Origin: Opitutaceae bacterium
GTDB taxonomy: Bacteria; Verrucomicrobiota; Verrucomicrobiia; Opitutales; Opitutaceae
Assembly (NCBI GenBank): GCA_014879845.1
Contig: JACSRI010000137.1
Coordinates: 1 to 64,000, forward strand
Direction of reading: 5' to 3'
Length of the DNA: 64,000 nt
Under the pieces are notes generated by a model. The model made no database searches. It was not told the origin of the DNA and was given only the letters and a program-made list of their open reading frames with translations. The translations under genes and the position numbers were made by a program. Positions 41,897 to 51,303 of the stretch are shown here, piece after piece. Position 1 is the stretch's first letter; the number at the start of each line of letters is the position of its first letter.

Positions 41897-43747
41897 CTAC
41901 TTCGTCGCGGCCTCGAGGATCTTGTTCAGCCGTGCCACCATCGGGCGCGAGTCCTCGAGCAGGCCGGCGGCGATGAGGGCGTTGTCGAGGAGCTGCTCGG
42001 CCACGAGCTTGGCGAAGTCGGGCTTGGCCGCGCGCAGGTTGTTCAGGCCGACGATGAGGCTGTGGCGCGGGTTGACCTCGAGGTGGACCTTCAGGGCGCC
42101 GAGGTCGGAGCCCTGGTTCATCGCCTTCATCATGCGGCGCATGTGTGCGCTCATGAAGTCGGCGTTGAGCGCCATGACCGGGCTGTCGACGAGACGGTCG
42201 CTGCCCTTGGCCTCGCCCACGCGTTCACCGAGCGTCTCCTTCAGCCAGGCGCAGAGCTCCTTGGTCTGGTCGGCGTTGAGCGCGCCTTCGGCGGGCGGTG
42301 GCGGCACGTCATCGAGCTTCAGCTCGTTGCTGTCGCCGGCCAGGAGCTTCTTGCCGTCGAACTCGCGCAGGTTGCCCATGACGAACTCGTCGACCGGCTC
42401 GTAGAGGAAGAGCACCTCGAGGCCGCGCAGCTTGAACGCCTCGTAGTACGGGCCGTTTTCGAGCGCCTCGCGGTTCGGGCCGACGAGGAAATAGATCTCC
42501 TTCTGGCCGTCCTTCATGCGCGATACGTAATCGGCGAAGCTCGTGAGTTCACCCTTCGCCAGCGTGGACGACTCGAAGCGCAGCAGCTTCGCCAGCGCGG
42601 CGCGGTGCGTGTGGTCGATGGCCGCGCCTTCCTTCAGGTAGATGCCGAAATTCTGGTAGAACTCCTTGTATCCGTCGGCTCGATTCTTCGCCTCCTCCTC
42701 GAGGAACTTGAGGAAGCGGCCGGTCACGATCTTGTTCAGTTTCTCGATGAGCTGGCGGTCCTGCAGCGTCTCGCGCGAGATGTTCAGCGGCAGGTCCTCG
42801 CTGTCGATCACGCCCTTGAGGAACCGCAGCCACTCCGGCAGCAGGTCCTTGGGCGCGGCGTCGATCAGCACCTTGCGGCAGTAGAGCGACACGGCCGGGT
42901 CGATGCGGCCGAAGCCGAAGCGCTCCGGATTGTCCTTCGGGACGAAGACCAGGGCGTTGATCGCGAGCGGGGCGTCGGCCGAGAAATGGAGCCGGAAGCG
43001 CGGTTCGTCGTAGGCGCTGGCCTGATACTTGTAGAACTCGGTGTACTCCTCGTCCTTGATCTCGCTCTTGCTGCGCAGCCAGAGCGCCTGGACGGTGTTG
43101 ACCTTCTCGCCGTTGAGATTGATCGGGAACGGCACGAAGGACGAGTACTTGCGCAGGATCTCGCGCAGGCGGCTGGCGTTGGCGTAGTCGTGACAGTCGT
43201 CCTTGAGCTCGAGCACGAGCTTGGCGCCGCGGCGCTGGCCCTCGGCCTCCTCGATCTCGAAGCTGCCCGCGCCCTCGCTCGTCCAGCAGTGGCCGCTGCC
43301 CTCAAGATGGTAGGAACGCGAATAGACCTTCACCCGCTTCGCCACCATGAAGGCAGCGTAGAACCCGACGCCGAACTGGCCGATGAGGTTGACGTCCTTC
43401 TTCGCGCCCTCGGCGAGGGTCTTGACGAAGGCCTTCGAGCCGGAATGGGCGATGGTGCCGAGGTTTTTCTGCAGTTCCTCGCGCGTCATGCCGACGCCGA
43501 AGTCCTGGATCGTGATCGTCTTGGCGGTGTCGTCGGTCGTGATGTTGATCTCGAGCGGCAGGCGGTCGTCAAAGACCTCCTTCTCGGTGAGGTGCAGGTG
43601 TCGGAACTTCTCGAGGGCGTCAGCCGCGTTGGACACCAGCTCGCGCAGGAAGATCTCGCGGTCGGTGTAGAGCGAGTGGATGACGATATCGAGGAGCTGG
43701 CGGATCTCGGCCTGGAACTCGAATTTCTCGACAGGGACTGTGCTCAT
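41897..43747 (-). CDS. htpG: Hsp90-family chaperone HtpG
   Basis: The 616-residue protein has the GHKL ATPase domain first: ELVSNAADALEKFRHL, TITIQDFGVGMTREEL, GTIAHSGSKAFVKTL and IGQFGVGFYAAFMVAKRV. The middle domain includes ALWLRSKSEIKDEEYTEFYK and DSEDLPLNISRETLQ, and a C-terminal dimer domain ends the protein. It folds and protects client proteins in the cytoplasm using ATP. Length is normal. Monocistronic, with a 211-base empty region upstream. Confidence 0.97.
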   Translation of the reverse strand: MSTVPVEKFEFQAEIRQLLDIVIHSLYTDREIFLRELVSNAADALEKFRHLHLTEKEVFDDRLPLEINITTDDTAKTITIQDFGVGMTREELQKNLGTIAHSGSKAFVKTLAEGAKKDVNLIGQFGVGFYAAFMVAKRVKVYSRSYHLEGSGHCWTSEGAGSFEIEEAEGQRRGAKLVLELKDDCHDYANASRLREILRKYSSFVPFPINLNGEKVNTVQALWLRSKSEIKDEEYTEFYKYQASAYDEPRFRLHFSADAPLAINALVFVPKDNPERFGFGRIDPAVSLYCRKVLIDAAPKDLLPEWLRFLKGVIDSEDLPLNISRETLQDRQLIEKLNKIVTGRFLKFLEEEAKNRADGYKEFYQNFGIYLKEGAAIDHTHRAALAKLLRFESSTLAKGELTSFADYVSRMKDGQKEIYFLVGPNREALENGPYYEAFKLRGLEVLFLYEPVDEFVMGNLREFDGKKLLAGDSNELKLDDVPPPPAEGALNADQTKELCAWLKETLGERVGEAKGSDRLVDSPVMALNADFMSAHMRRMMKAMNQGSDLGALKVHLEVNPRHSLIVGLNNLRAAKPDFAKLVAEQLLDNALIAAGLLEDSRPMVARLNKILEAATK

Positions 43748-43958
43748 GGGCGGTGGGTGGATGGATGGGTGAAGGTCGTTGTTAACGTCCGAAACGGCCG
43801 TGAATTACGGGTGCGGGCCGGCGGTGCAAGTCGGTTCTTCAGCGGCGGTGGCTCCGACTGGCGGACGATTCGCACCCGATTGACCTGAAGGCTGTGCCCG
43901 GCGCAAACGCGGGCTCCATGGCGGTGCCGTGATGTCGATAGAGGAGGCAGGATCCCTC

Positions 43959-44366
43959 ATGAAGACCACCCCTCTGTTTCGCATCCTGCCAACCGCACTG
44001 GCCTGCCTCCTCGGGACCGCGCCCCTGATCGCGGATGAGCCGGTCGAGGCGGGCGCCGGCGAGCCGACCGAGGCCGCCGACGTGCCGATCTCGAGTATCC
44101 CATTGTCGAAGATCGCCTTCACGCCCGCGCAACGCACGGAGATCTTTGCCCTCCTGCGTCGCCACCGCGAGGAGGTCGAGGCGTTGCAGGCGGAGACGAA
44201 CCTGAGCACCGACGCCAAGCTCGCGAAGGTCAAAGAATCGGCCGATCGTGCGTTGGCGCAGATCCGCGCGCTGATGAATCGGGAGCAGCAGCGGTCGTTT
44301 GACCTGCTCTACGATGCGGCCCGCCGCGAGGCGCGGGAGCGGGCGAAACGCCAGGGCATCCAGTAG
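43959..44366 (+). CDS. Hypothetical small exported protein
   Basis: The 135-residue protein has a signal peptide (FRILPTALACLLGTAPLIA). The mature part is mostly charged helix: LSKIAFTPAQRTEIFALLRRHREEVEALQ, then LAKVKESADRALAQIRALMNREQQRSF. The 'TPAQR..I..LL..H..E' and 'L...QQ..F..L' pattern recalls Spy/LTXXQ-type periplasmic proteins. GAGGAGG at 43941-43947 decides for the ATG at 43959 over the GTG/ATG at 43929-43934. Confidence 0.65.
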   Translation: MKTTPLFRILPTALACLLGTAPLIADEPVEAGAGEPTEAADVPISSIPLSKIAFTPAQRTEIFALLRRHREEVEALQAETNLSTDAKLAKVKESADRALAQIRALMNREQQRSFDLLYDAARREARERAKRQGIQ

Positions 44367-44517
44367 GCTCGGCGTCGGGCGGTGACGCGACTGCGGCGGC
44401 GGCCGCGAAGTCCGCACGGGTTGGTCGTTGCGGGACGTGTGCGTGCCCGCTAGGACCACGGCTGCTTGCTCGCGCCGTCGCCCCCGGGATGTGGGCGGGG
44501 AAGCGGAGGGATTTCTC

Positions 44518-46275
44518 ATGCCCGCTTGGATATCGCAGCATGCCGTGGGCGCGTTGGCGCTCGCGCTGGGTTTGTCCGGAGCCGCGTCGCCCGTGCGAGC
44601 GGTCTCGTTTTCAGCTGAGATGGTGGATACGGAACGCGAGGCGACACGCACGACCGCGTTTCACTTTCACGAGGGGAGCTACCGCTACGAGGTCGTCGAG
44701 AACGGCGCGACGGTGGTGATCGTCCACGACGCGGCGAGCCGGGTCACGCGCCTGCTCCAGCCCGCGGAGAAACAGTATCTCGAGGTCGGACCCGACGATC
44801 CGCTGAGCCGCATGGCCGATCCGTTCGGCTTTCACGCCTACTACGCGCGGACCAAGGCCGTACAACCCATGGGCGCGGAGGCGATCGACGGCGTGTCCTG
44901 CACCAAGCAGGAGGTGGCGAAGGACGGGCAGTCGTATTGCATGGCGTGGGTGTCGCCGGAGCTGGGATTCCCGCTCAAGATCGAGATTCCGCTCTTTCAG
45001 CGCACGGTCGAGCTGCGCCGGATCACGCCCGGCCCGCAGGATGCGGCGCTCTTCGCCCTGCCCGCCGGATACACGGCCGCTCCGCCGCCGGAGGAGTTTC
45101 GTCAGCCGGACTGGGCCGGTCAGGTCGCAGCCGCGCCCGAGGTGGCCGCACCGTTCGAGCGGACGCTCGAGGCAGCCAATATCCTGCGGGTGCGGCCGAG
45201 GGTCGGACATCAGCTTCGTCTTGAGGTGGGCAATTCGGGCGCCGAGCCGTGCACGTGCACCGCGGTGGCGTTCAAGGGCGGCCGCGCGCTGACCGATCCG
45301 TCCTCCGCGACCTGCACGCTGGAGGCCGACCAGTCGGTCACGATGACGCTCACCCAGGGCCCGAACGAGGCCGATGCGCTCGTCCTGCGCGTCCGCGCGG
45401 GCGCGGCGAAGATCAAGGCGGCCTGGGTCGCGGCGGCGGGCGCGAATGCCTCGACCCGGACCCCACCGGTGTCGGACGTCGCGGTCGAGCTGAGCGGACC
45501 GGCCGGAGCCGACATCGCCTCGCGCTTCGAGGTGACCTGGGCCGGGCCGGGTGCAGCCGAGGACTACCTCACCGTCGCGCGACCGGACCAGCCGCCGGGC
45601 GCCTACCTCACGATGGCGCGCCTGCGCGAGGGCAACCCGCTGAAACTCTGGGCGCCGAGCGATCCCGGCGAGTACGAGATCCGCTACATCCTCGGGCGCG
45701 GCACCAAGGTGCTGGGGCGCCTGCCCATCGCGGTCCACGCGGTCGCGGCGTCCGTGCAACCGGCCGGCCCGGCGCGGGTGGCGGACTGGGTCGAGGTGAC
45801 CTGGGAGGGCCCGGCGGCGGACGGCGACTACGTGAGCATCGCTCGGCCCGGGCAGGCACCCGGCGCGTCGCAGGGACTCGCGCGGGTCAAGGACGGCAAC
45901 CCCGTGCGCCTGCGTGCGCCGAGCGATGCCGGCGACTACGAGGTGCGCTACGTGCTCGCCCGCGGTACCCGGGTTCTGGCGACGGCGCCGATCGTGATCG
46001 AGGCCGTCGCGGCCACGGTCGGGGCTCCGGCCACGATCGCCGCGGGTGCCGAGGTCGAGGTATCCTGGAGCGGTCCGGCCTACAACGAGGACTATGTCAC
46101 CATCGCGCGTCCGAACCAGCCGCCCGGCGCCTACGTGGTCGCGAAAGTGACGCGTCAGGGCAATCCGGCGAAACTCAAGGCGCCGAAGGAGCCCGGCATC
46201 TACGAGGTGCGCTACATCCTCGGGCGCGGGTCGCGCCTCCTCGCCCGGACAGCCATCACGGTGACCGCGCCGTAG
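44518..46275 (+). CDS. Exported protein with three tandem beta-sandwich repeats
   Basis: The 585-residue protein has a signal peptide (AVGALALALGLSGAASPVRA). An N-terminal DUF4412/LolA-like part (about 25-190) has SYRYEVVENGATVVIVHD and KQYLEVGPDDPLSRM. A Cys-containing middle region follows, then three repeats of about 88 residues at roughly 322-410, 411-498 and 499-585. Each repeat has (V)EVTWxGP, DYxxxARPxQxPGA, GNPxxLxAPxxxGxYEVRY and a final strand. Such repeats occur in other bacterial exported and VWA proteins. A GCGGAGGG ribosome-binding site precedes the ATG. Function is unknown; binding or adhesion is plausible. Confidence 0.75.
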   Translation: MPAWISQHAVGALALALGLSGAASPVRAVSFSAEMVDTEREATRTTAFHFHEGSYRYEVVENGATVVIVHDAASRVTRLLQPAEKQYLEVGPDDPLSRMADPFGFHAYYARTKAVQPMGAEAIDGVSCTKQEVAKDGQSYCMAWVSPELGFPLKIEIPLFQRTVELRRITPGPQDAALFALPAGYTAAPPPEEFRQPDWAGQVAAAPEVAAPFERTLEAANILRVRPRVGHQLRLEVGNSGAEPCTCTAVAFKGGRALTDPSSATCTLEADQSVTMTLTQGPNEADALVLRVRAGAAKIKAAWVAAAGANASTRTPPVSDVAVELSGPAGADIASRFEVTWAGPGAAEDYLTVARPDQPPGAYLTMARLREGNPLKLWAPSDPGEYEIRYILGRGTKVLGRLPIAVHAVAASVQPAGPARVADWVEVTWEGPAADGDYVSIARPGQAPGASQGLARVKDGNPVRLRAPSDAGDYEVRYVLARGTRVLATAPIVIEAVAATVGAPATIAAGAEVEVSWSGPAYNEDYVTIARPNQPPGAYVVAKVTRQGNPAKLKAPKEPGIYEVRYILGRGSRLLARTAITVTAP

Positions 46276-46293
46276 TGCGGCGACGCTCGCCGC

Positions 46294-47346
46294 TCAGATC
46301 ACCGCGGGCACGGGCTGTTTCACCTGCAGCCCGGCCTGCCAGTCGCGGATGCGATCGGCCACGAACTTGATCCAGAGCGGATGTTCGTTGAGGCAGGGGA
46401 TGTGTTTGAAATGCCCGCCGCCGGCCTTTTCGAAACCCTCGCGGCCGACCACCGCGATTTCCTCGAGCGTCTCGAGGCAGTCGCTGACGAACGCGGGTGT
46501 CATCACGAGCAGGCGCTTGATGCCCTTCGCGCCGAGCTTCACAAGGGTGGCGTCGGTGTAGGGCTCGAGCCAGGGCTCGCGACCGAGCCGCGACTGGAAG
46601 GAGATCGACCACTTGCCGTCGGGCACGCCGGCGCGCTTGATGAACTCGATCGTCGTTTGCGTGCACTGCGCCTTGTAGCAGGTCGCGTGGGTCGCGCTCG
46701 GGGTGGTGCAGCAGTTGGGAACAACTCCGCAGTGCGCTTTCGAGGAGTCGGCCTTGCCGAGGTGGCGCACCGGGATGCCGTGGTAGCTGAAGAGCAGGTG
46801 GTCGAAGCCGGCATCGAGGTCGGGCTTGGCGCTCTGGTAGAGGGCCTCGATGTAGAGCGGGTCGTTGTAGAAGGGCTGGAGCGTGAGCACGTGCATCTGC
46901 GGCGCGAGTTGCGCGACGACTTCCATCACGCGCACGACCACGGTCTCGTAGCTCGACATCGCGTAGTGCGGGTAGAGCGGGATGAGAAAAAGCTCCTCCA
47001 CGCCGGCGGCCTTGAGCTGGGTGATCACGTCGGGGATCGACGGCTTGCCATAGCGCATGGCCAGCGCGACCGGGATGTCGCTCTGCTCCTGCACGAGCCG
47101 CTGCAGCGCCTTGCTCGTCACGATCAGCGGTGAGCCCTCGGGCGTCCAGATCGACGAATACGCGTGCGCCGAGGCCTTCGGGCGCTTGGGCAGGATGAAG
47201 GCCTTGAGCACGAACTGCTGGATCGGCTTCGGCTTGTCGATGACCCGGTCGTCCGAGAGGAACTCGTCGAGGTAACGACGCACATCGGGGACGGACGTGG
47301 AGTCGGGCGAGCCGAGATTGACGAGGAGAGCAGCGTGCTTGGCCAT
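46294..47346 (-). CDS. hemH: Ferrochelatase with Cys-rich insertion
   Basis: The 350-residue protein contains LLVNLGSPDSTSVPDVRRYL, YPHYAMSSYET, LLFSYHGIPVRHLGK (catalytic His) and MTPAFVSDCLETLEEI (Glu). It inserts Fe2+ into protoporphyrin IX. Between the catalytic His and the end lies a segment with five cysteines within about 24 residues (HCGVVPNCCTT, then TCYKAQC). That is the right region for the [2Fe-2S] cluster known from some bacterial ferrochelatases. ATG at 47346 starts the conserved core; the upstream frame is Arg-rich. Confidence 0.95.
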   Translation of the reverse strand: MAKHAALLVNLGSPDSTSVPDVRRYLDEFLSDDRVIDKPKPIQQFVLKAFILPKRPKASAHAYSSIWTPEGSPLIVTSKALQRLVQEQSDIPVALAMRYGKPSIPDVITQLKAAGVEELFLIPLYPHYAMSSYETVVVRVMEVVAQLAPQMHVLTLQPFYNDPLYIEALYQSAKPDLDAGFDHLLFSYHGIPVRHLGKADSSKAHCGVVPNCCTTPSATHATCYKAQCTQTTIEFIKRAGVPDGKWSISFQSRLGREPWLEPYTDATLVKLGAKGIKRLLVMTPAFVSDCLETLEEIAVVGREGFEKAGGGHFKHIPCLNEHPLWIKFVADRIRDWQAGLQVKQPVPAVI

Positions 47347-47490
47347 GATGGAGAAGGGCAGATTGGTCGGGGCAATGCGGCGTGTTGTCAAACGCGCTCG
47401 CCGCTCCGGTCCGCTGTCGCAGATCCGGACTCGGCGCGGCGACAATGTCATCCAATAGATGACAAGGCCCGGCCCCGGCTGGCGCCCGCG

Positions 47491-48057
47491 TCAGTAGGCC
47501 TTGGGTGAGTTCAGCCAGGCCGCGACCAGGCTCACGGCTACATACAACAGGGTCACGAACACTCGGCCGCGACGCGGCTTTGTGCGAAGGTAGAGGAGCG
47601 GAAGCGCGATCAGGGCGGCATCGAGCACCTGGGCGTAGGTGAAGGCGCGGGACTTCCACAGGTAACAGTTGGCGAAAAGGGCGACCGCGAAGTAGGCCGA
47701 GATGAAGATCAGCGCCCACCGACCGTCATGCTCAAAGCTCGCCGCCATATCGCCGTCCCGGTCCGTCGGTTGCGCGGGCAGGACGAGCGCCGAGGCCACG
47801 TAGAGCAGCACCACGAGGAGCAGCAGGACGGCGAACTCGAGGATCGTCCAGGTGTGGACGAGGCCGGAGAGTTCGATCACCGCCCACCAGTATTGGAGCT
47901 GCCAGAGGAAGATGCATCCCGCCCAGGTGACGGGGATCCAGTCAAACCGGACGGTGCCGCGGGCGCGAAACAGCGCCACCATGCCCGAGAGCGTTCCCGT
48001 GATGCCCAGGCCCAGGACGATCGAGACGGTGACGGTGATCCATTGGAACGAATCCAT
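47491..48057 (-). CDS. Hypothetical five-span membrane protein
   Basis: The 188-residue protein has about five to six membrane segments (ITVTVSIVLGLGITGTLSGMVALF; VTWAGCIFLWQLQYWWAVIEL; FAVLLLLVVLLYVASALVL; WALIFISAYFAVALFANCYLW; VFVTLLYVAVSLVAAWL). No motif is recognised. It stands between hemH and the divergent patatin gene and has no obvious link to either. Confidence 0.65.
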   Translation of the reverse strand: MDSFQWITVTVSIVLGLGITGTLSGMVALFRARGTVRFDWIPVTWAGCIFLWQLQYWWAVIELSGLVHTWTILEFAVLLLLVVLLYVASALVLPAQPTDRDGDMAASFEHDGRWALIFISAYFAVALFANCYLWKSRAFTYAQVLDAALIALPLLYLRTKPRRGRVFVTLLYVAVSLVAAWLNSPKAY

Positions 48058-48169
48058 CGCGCCTCGGACGATGTGCGCACGCGTGATCCGGCGCCAAGAA
48101 AAACTCGACGGCCACCTGCGCGTGCCGGTCTTGCCAACGCTGTCCCGCCTCGGCCAGCGTCACGGGGTC

Positions 48170-50473
48170 ATGCCCACCACGTGCGCGCGTTCCGCGGGTC
48201 GCCTCAGGGTCGCCATCGTCTCGGCCGTGCTGGCCGCCATGCTTGTCCCGGTCGCGCCGGCAGCCGCAGACTTTTCGCCTGCGACCTCGGAGCGGCGCCC
48301 TCGCATCGGTCTCGTCCTCGCCGGCGGCGGCGCGCGGGGCATCGGTCACGTAGGGGTCATCCGGCTGCTCGAGGAGCTGAACATCCAGGTCGACGCCGTC
48401 GCCGGCACGAGCATGGGCTCGATCGTCGGCGGGCTCTATGCCGCTGGATACACGTCGGAGGAGATGATCGCCTGGCTCGAGCAATGCGACTGGGAGCGCA
48501 TGCTCAGCGACTCGCTCGCACGGCCGCAACGCGGGTATCGCGCCAAGGAGGAGGAATTGGATACGCCGCGCTGGATCGAGCTCGGCGTCGGGCGCGACGG
48601 CCTGAAGCTCCCCAACGCGTTCATTTCCGGGCAGAATCTCCTCGTCGCGTTGCGCGAAAAGACCGACTGGGTCGGCGAACTTGACTCCTTCGACCGGCTG
48701 CCCGTGCCCTATCGCGCCGTGGCCACCGACGTCGAGACCGGCGCGATGGTCGTGCTCGATCACGGCACGTTGGCCGACGCGATGCGCGCGAGCATGGCCG
48801 TGCCCGGGGCCTTCGCGCCGCACACGATCGATGGGCGCGTGCTCATCGACGGCTTCGCCTCCCGCAACCTCCCGGTCAGCGTCGTGCGCGAGATGGACGT
48901 GGACGTGGTCATCGCCGTCGACGTGCGCGCTGAGCTGCAGAAGGCCGACGAGCTCAACAGCCCCATGGCCATGGCGGCGCAGCTCCTCGCCATCCTCTCG
49001 CAGCGCGACACGCTCGAGCAGATCGCCACGCTCGGGAAGGGCGACGTGCTCGTGCGCCTCAAGCTCCCGGGCTACGCCGCCTCGAGCTTCAGGAGCGCGG
49101 TGCAGATCGCGCGGCTCGGCTACGAGGAGGCTCAGGATTCGCGTGCGGCCCTGGCGGGCCTCGCGCTGCCCCGCGAGACCTACCTCGCGCGCGAGCAGGT
49201 CCGTCGCCGGTTGTCGCGCGACCTGCCGGTCATCGCGGGCATCGAGGTCGAGGGCGCCGGGCGCGTCGCCGAGGAGACCGTGCTGCAGCGGCTCGACCTC
49301 GAGCCGGGCGAGACGCTAGACCAGGAGAAGCTGCGCGACGGACTCGGGCGTATCCACGATCTCGGGCATTTCAAGAGCGTGGACTACCGCATCGACAAGC
49401 GGCCCGAGGGCGAGGTGCTCGTGCTCAAGCTCGAACCCAAGCCCTGGGGGCCGAACCTCGCGATCTTCGGCGTGGGGCTCGGCAGCGACGTCGATGGCAC
49501 GAGCGAGCTCAATCTCCGCGCCTCGCTGCGCTTCACCCAGATCAACCGCTACGGCGCCGAACTCGCCGTCCGCAGCTCGCTCGGCACGGTCGATCAGCTC
49601 GAGACGGAGTTCTTCCAGCCGATCGGGCACGAGGGTTCGTTCTTCATCGCGCCCGAGATCGATTTCCTGCGCACGCCTGAGGCGTACACGGAGGACATCT
49701 CGCAGATCATCCCGGGCGCGCGTCCGCTGCGCGTCGACTTCCAGCGCCAGACCGCGTTCGCCGGCGTGTCGACAGGCGTGCGCCTCGGCACCTACGGCGA
49801 GATGCGGATCGGCGCCGAGCGCGGGCAGGTCGACTATTCGAAGGTCCGCGCGCCCTCGATCATCGTCGTCGCGCCCGACGGAAGCATCATCGTCCTCGAT
49901 CCGGCCCAGGGCCTCGAGCCCTACACGACCAACCGTTACTTCGGCCGCCTCACGCTCGACCGGCTCGATGACGCGTTCTTCCCCCAGCAGGGGTACTACT
50001 TTGCCGGTTCGCTCGATCACGAGTCGGGCGAGCGCGGTTCGACCACCGCCACCGGGCTGTTTACGGCGCCGATCACCCGGGGCAGTGTCGTCGTGCAGCC
50101 GCGATTCGTGCTCAATCACACCATCGAGGACAAGGGGAACACCGGCCGGCTGCCTTTCCGCATCGGCGGCCTGTTCAACCTCTCCGGCGTGCCGACGGAC
50201 GAGGTCTATGGCGCCCATTCCTTCGTCGGCGCCCTGATCTTCCGAAAGCGACTGGGCGGACCAGGTCGGCCGGCCGGACTCTACGTGGGTGGATCGATCG
50301 AGGCAGGCAACGCCTGGGACGGCTCGTCGCGCTGGGTGCCCGAGGACTGGATCCTGGGCGGCAGTGCCTTCGTCGCGACGAGCACGCCGATCGGCCCCGT
50401 GCACCTGGCCCTCGCGCTGGCGGAGGATCGCGATCCCACCGTCTACTTCTACCTCGGGCGCGTGATCCCGTAG
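48170..50473 (+). CDS. Patatin-like phospholipase fused to POTRA/BamA outer-membrane barrel
   Basis: The 767-residue protein has a signal peptide (RVAIVSAVLAAMLVPVAPAAA). The patatin domain has the oxyanion loop LAGGGARGIGHVGVI, nucleophile Ser in VAGTSMGSIVGG and catalytic Asp in VLIDGFASRNLP. A POTRA-like segment (VIAGIEVEGAGRVAEETVLQRL) starts near 340, and a C-terminal barrel of the surface antigen/Omp85 family runs to the end. This matches the PlpD-type type Vd secretion architecture, although the passenger may stay attached. The start at 48170 gives the signal peptide; the frame is open further upstream. Confidence 0.88.
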   Translation: MPTTCARSAGRLRVAIVSAVLAAMLVPVAPAAADFSPATSERRPRIGLVLAGGGARGIGHVGVIRLLEELNIQVDAVAGTSMGSIVGGLYAAGYTSEEMIAWLEQCDWERMLSDSLARPQRGYRAKEEELDTPRWIELGVGRDGLKLPNAFISGQNLLVALREKTDWVGELDSFDRLPVPYRAVATDVETGAMVVLDHGTLADAMRASMAVPGAFAPHTIDGRVLIDGFASRNLPVSVVREMDVDVVIAVDVRAELQKADELNSPMAMAAQLLAILSQRDTLEQIATLGKGDVLVRLKLPGYAASSFRSAVQIARLGYEEAQDSRAALAGLALPRETYLAREQVRRRLSRDLPVIAGIEVEGAGRVAEETVLQRLDLEPGETLDQEKLRDGLGRIHDLGHFKSVDYRIDKRPEGEVLVLKLEPKPWGPNLAIFGVGLGSDVDGTSELNLRASLRFTQINRYGAELAVRSSLGTVDQLETEFFQPIGHEGSFFIAPEIDFLRTPEAYTEDISQIIPGARPLRVDFQRQTAFAGVSTGVRLGTYGEMRIGAERGQVDYSKVRAPSIIVVAPDGSIIVLDPAQGLEPYTTNRYFGRLTLDRLDDAFFPQQGYYFAGSLDHESGERGSTTATGLFTAPITRGSVVVQPRFVLNHTIEDKGNTGRLPFRIGGLFNLSGVPTDEVYGAHSFVGALIFRKRLGGPGRPAGLYVGGSIEAGNAWDGSSRWVPEDWILGGSAFVATSTPIGPVHLALALAEDRDPTVYFYLGRVIP

Positions 50474-50494
50474 CTCACCGAGCCCGGTTATCCA

Positions 50495-51232
50495 TCATTC
50501 GCGGGCCTTGCGCTCGAGGCGCGTCACGCGCTCCTCGAGCGAGGCGATCGCTTCGGCCGGGAGTTTCGGCTCGTCGGTCGCCTTGTCCGCCGTGCCGAGG
50601 AAGAAACTCGCGGCTACGCCGCTGAGTGTGCCGAACAGGCCGATGCCGCTGACCATGAGCACCGTCGCGATGAGTCGCCCGGCGTCGGTCACGGGGTAGC
50701 GGTCGCCGTAGCCGATCGTCGTGATCGTGACCATCGCCCACCAGAGGGCGTCCTCGGCGGTCTTGATGTTCGAGGCGGGATCATTCTCGAACAGGAGCAC
50801 GCCGATAGAAGCGAAGCAGATCACGAACACCGTCAACACGAGCGCCGAGGCGAGGCCGGCCTGGCGGCGCTTGTGCACAAACTGCGCGAGCAGCGCTCGG
50901 TAGGAGCGGAGCGCGAGCACGAGTTTGATCACACGCACGATCCGGAACAGCCGGCCCCAACGCAGCGCCGGCACGGCGGGGACGCAGGCGAGCAGGTCGA
51001 GCCATCCCCACTGCATGAAGCGCCACTTCGCGGGCGCGCGCGCGAAGCGCCAGAGAAAGTCGACGAGCAGCATCCCGCATATCGCCGTGTCGACGAAGAA
51101 GATCAGCCGCCCGATTTCATGGGGCACGCGAACGATGAAGTCGACCGCGAGGCCGACGAGCAGCACGACCGAGAGGACGACAAGCGCGAGCTGGAACGGG
51201 CCGAGTTCCTTCGAGGTTTCCTCGTTGGGCAC
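50495..51232 (-). CDS. Voltage-gated-type potassium channel
   Basis: About 245 residues. Six membrane helices with an S4-like segment (LRWGRLFRIVRVIKLVLALRSYR), and the selectivity filter in MVTITTIGYGDRYPVT. A coiled coil ends the protein (LPAEAIASLEERVTRLERKA). It should conduct K+ as a tetramer. No ATG fits: GTG at 51232 is chosen, TTG at 51268 is the alternative, and neither has a convincing ribosome-binding site. It lies just downstream of the glycosyltransferase gene on the same strand. Confidence 0.82.
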   Translation of the reverse strand: MPNEETSKELGPFQLALVVLSVVLLVGLAVDFIVRVPHEIGRLIFFVDTAICGMLLVDFLWRFARAPAKWRFMQWGWLDLLACVPAVPALRWGRLFRIVRVIKLVLALRSYRALLAQFVHKRRQAGLASALVLTVFVICFASIGVLLFENDPASNIKTAEDALWWAMVTITTIGYGDRYPVTDAGRLIATVLMVSGIGLFGTLSGVAASFFLGTADKATDEPKLPAEAIASLEERVTRLERKARE

Positions 51233-51303
51233 GGGTGTCGAGAAATGCCGGACACCGGACAGGGTCAAGAGCGGACCCTTGTGGTCGTGGGTGTGAGGCG
51301 TCC

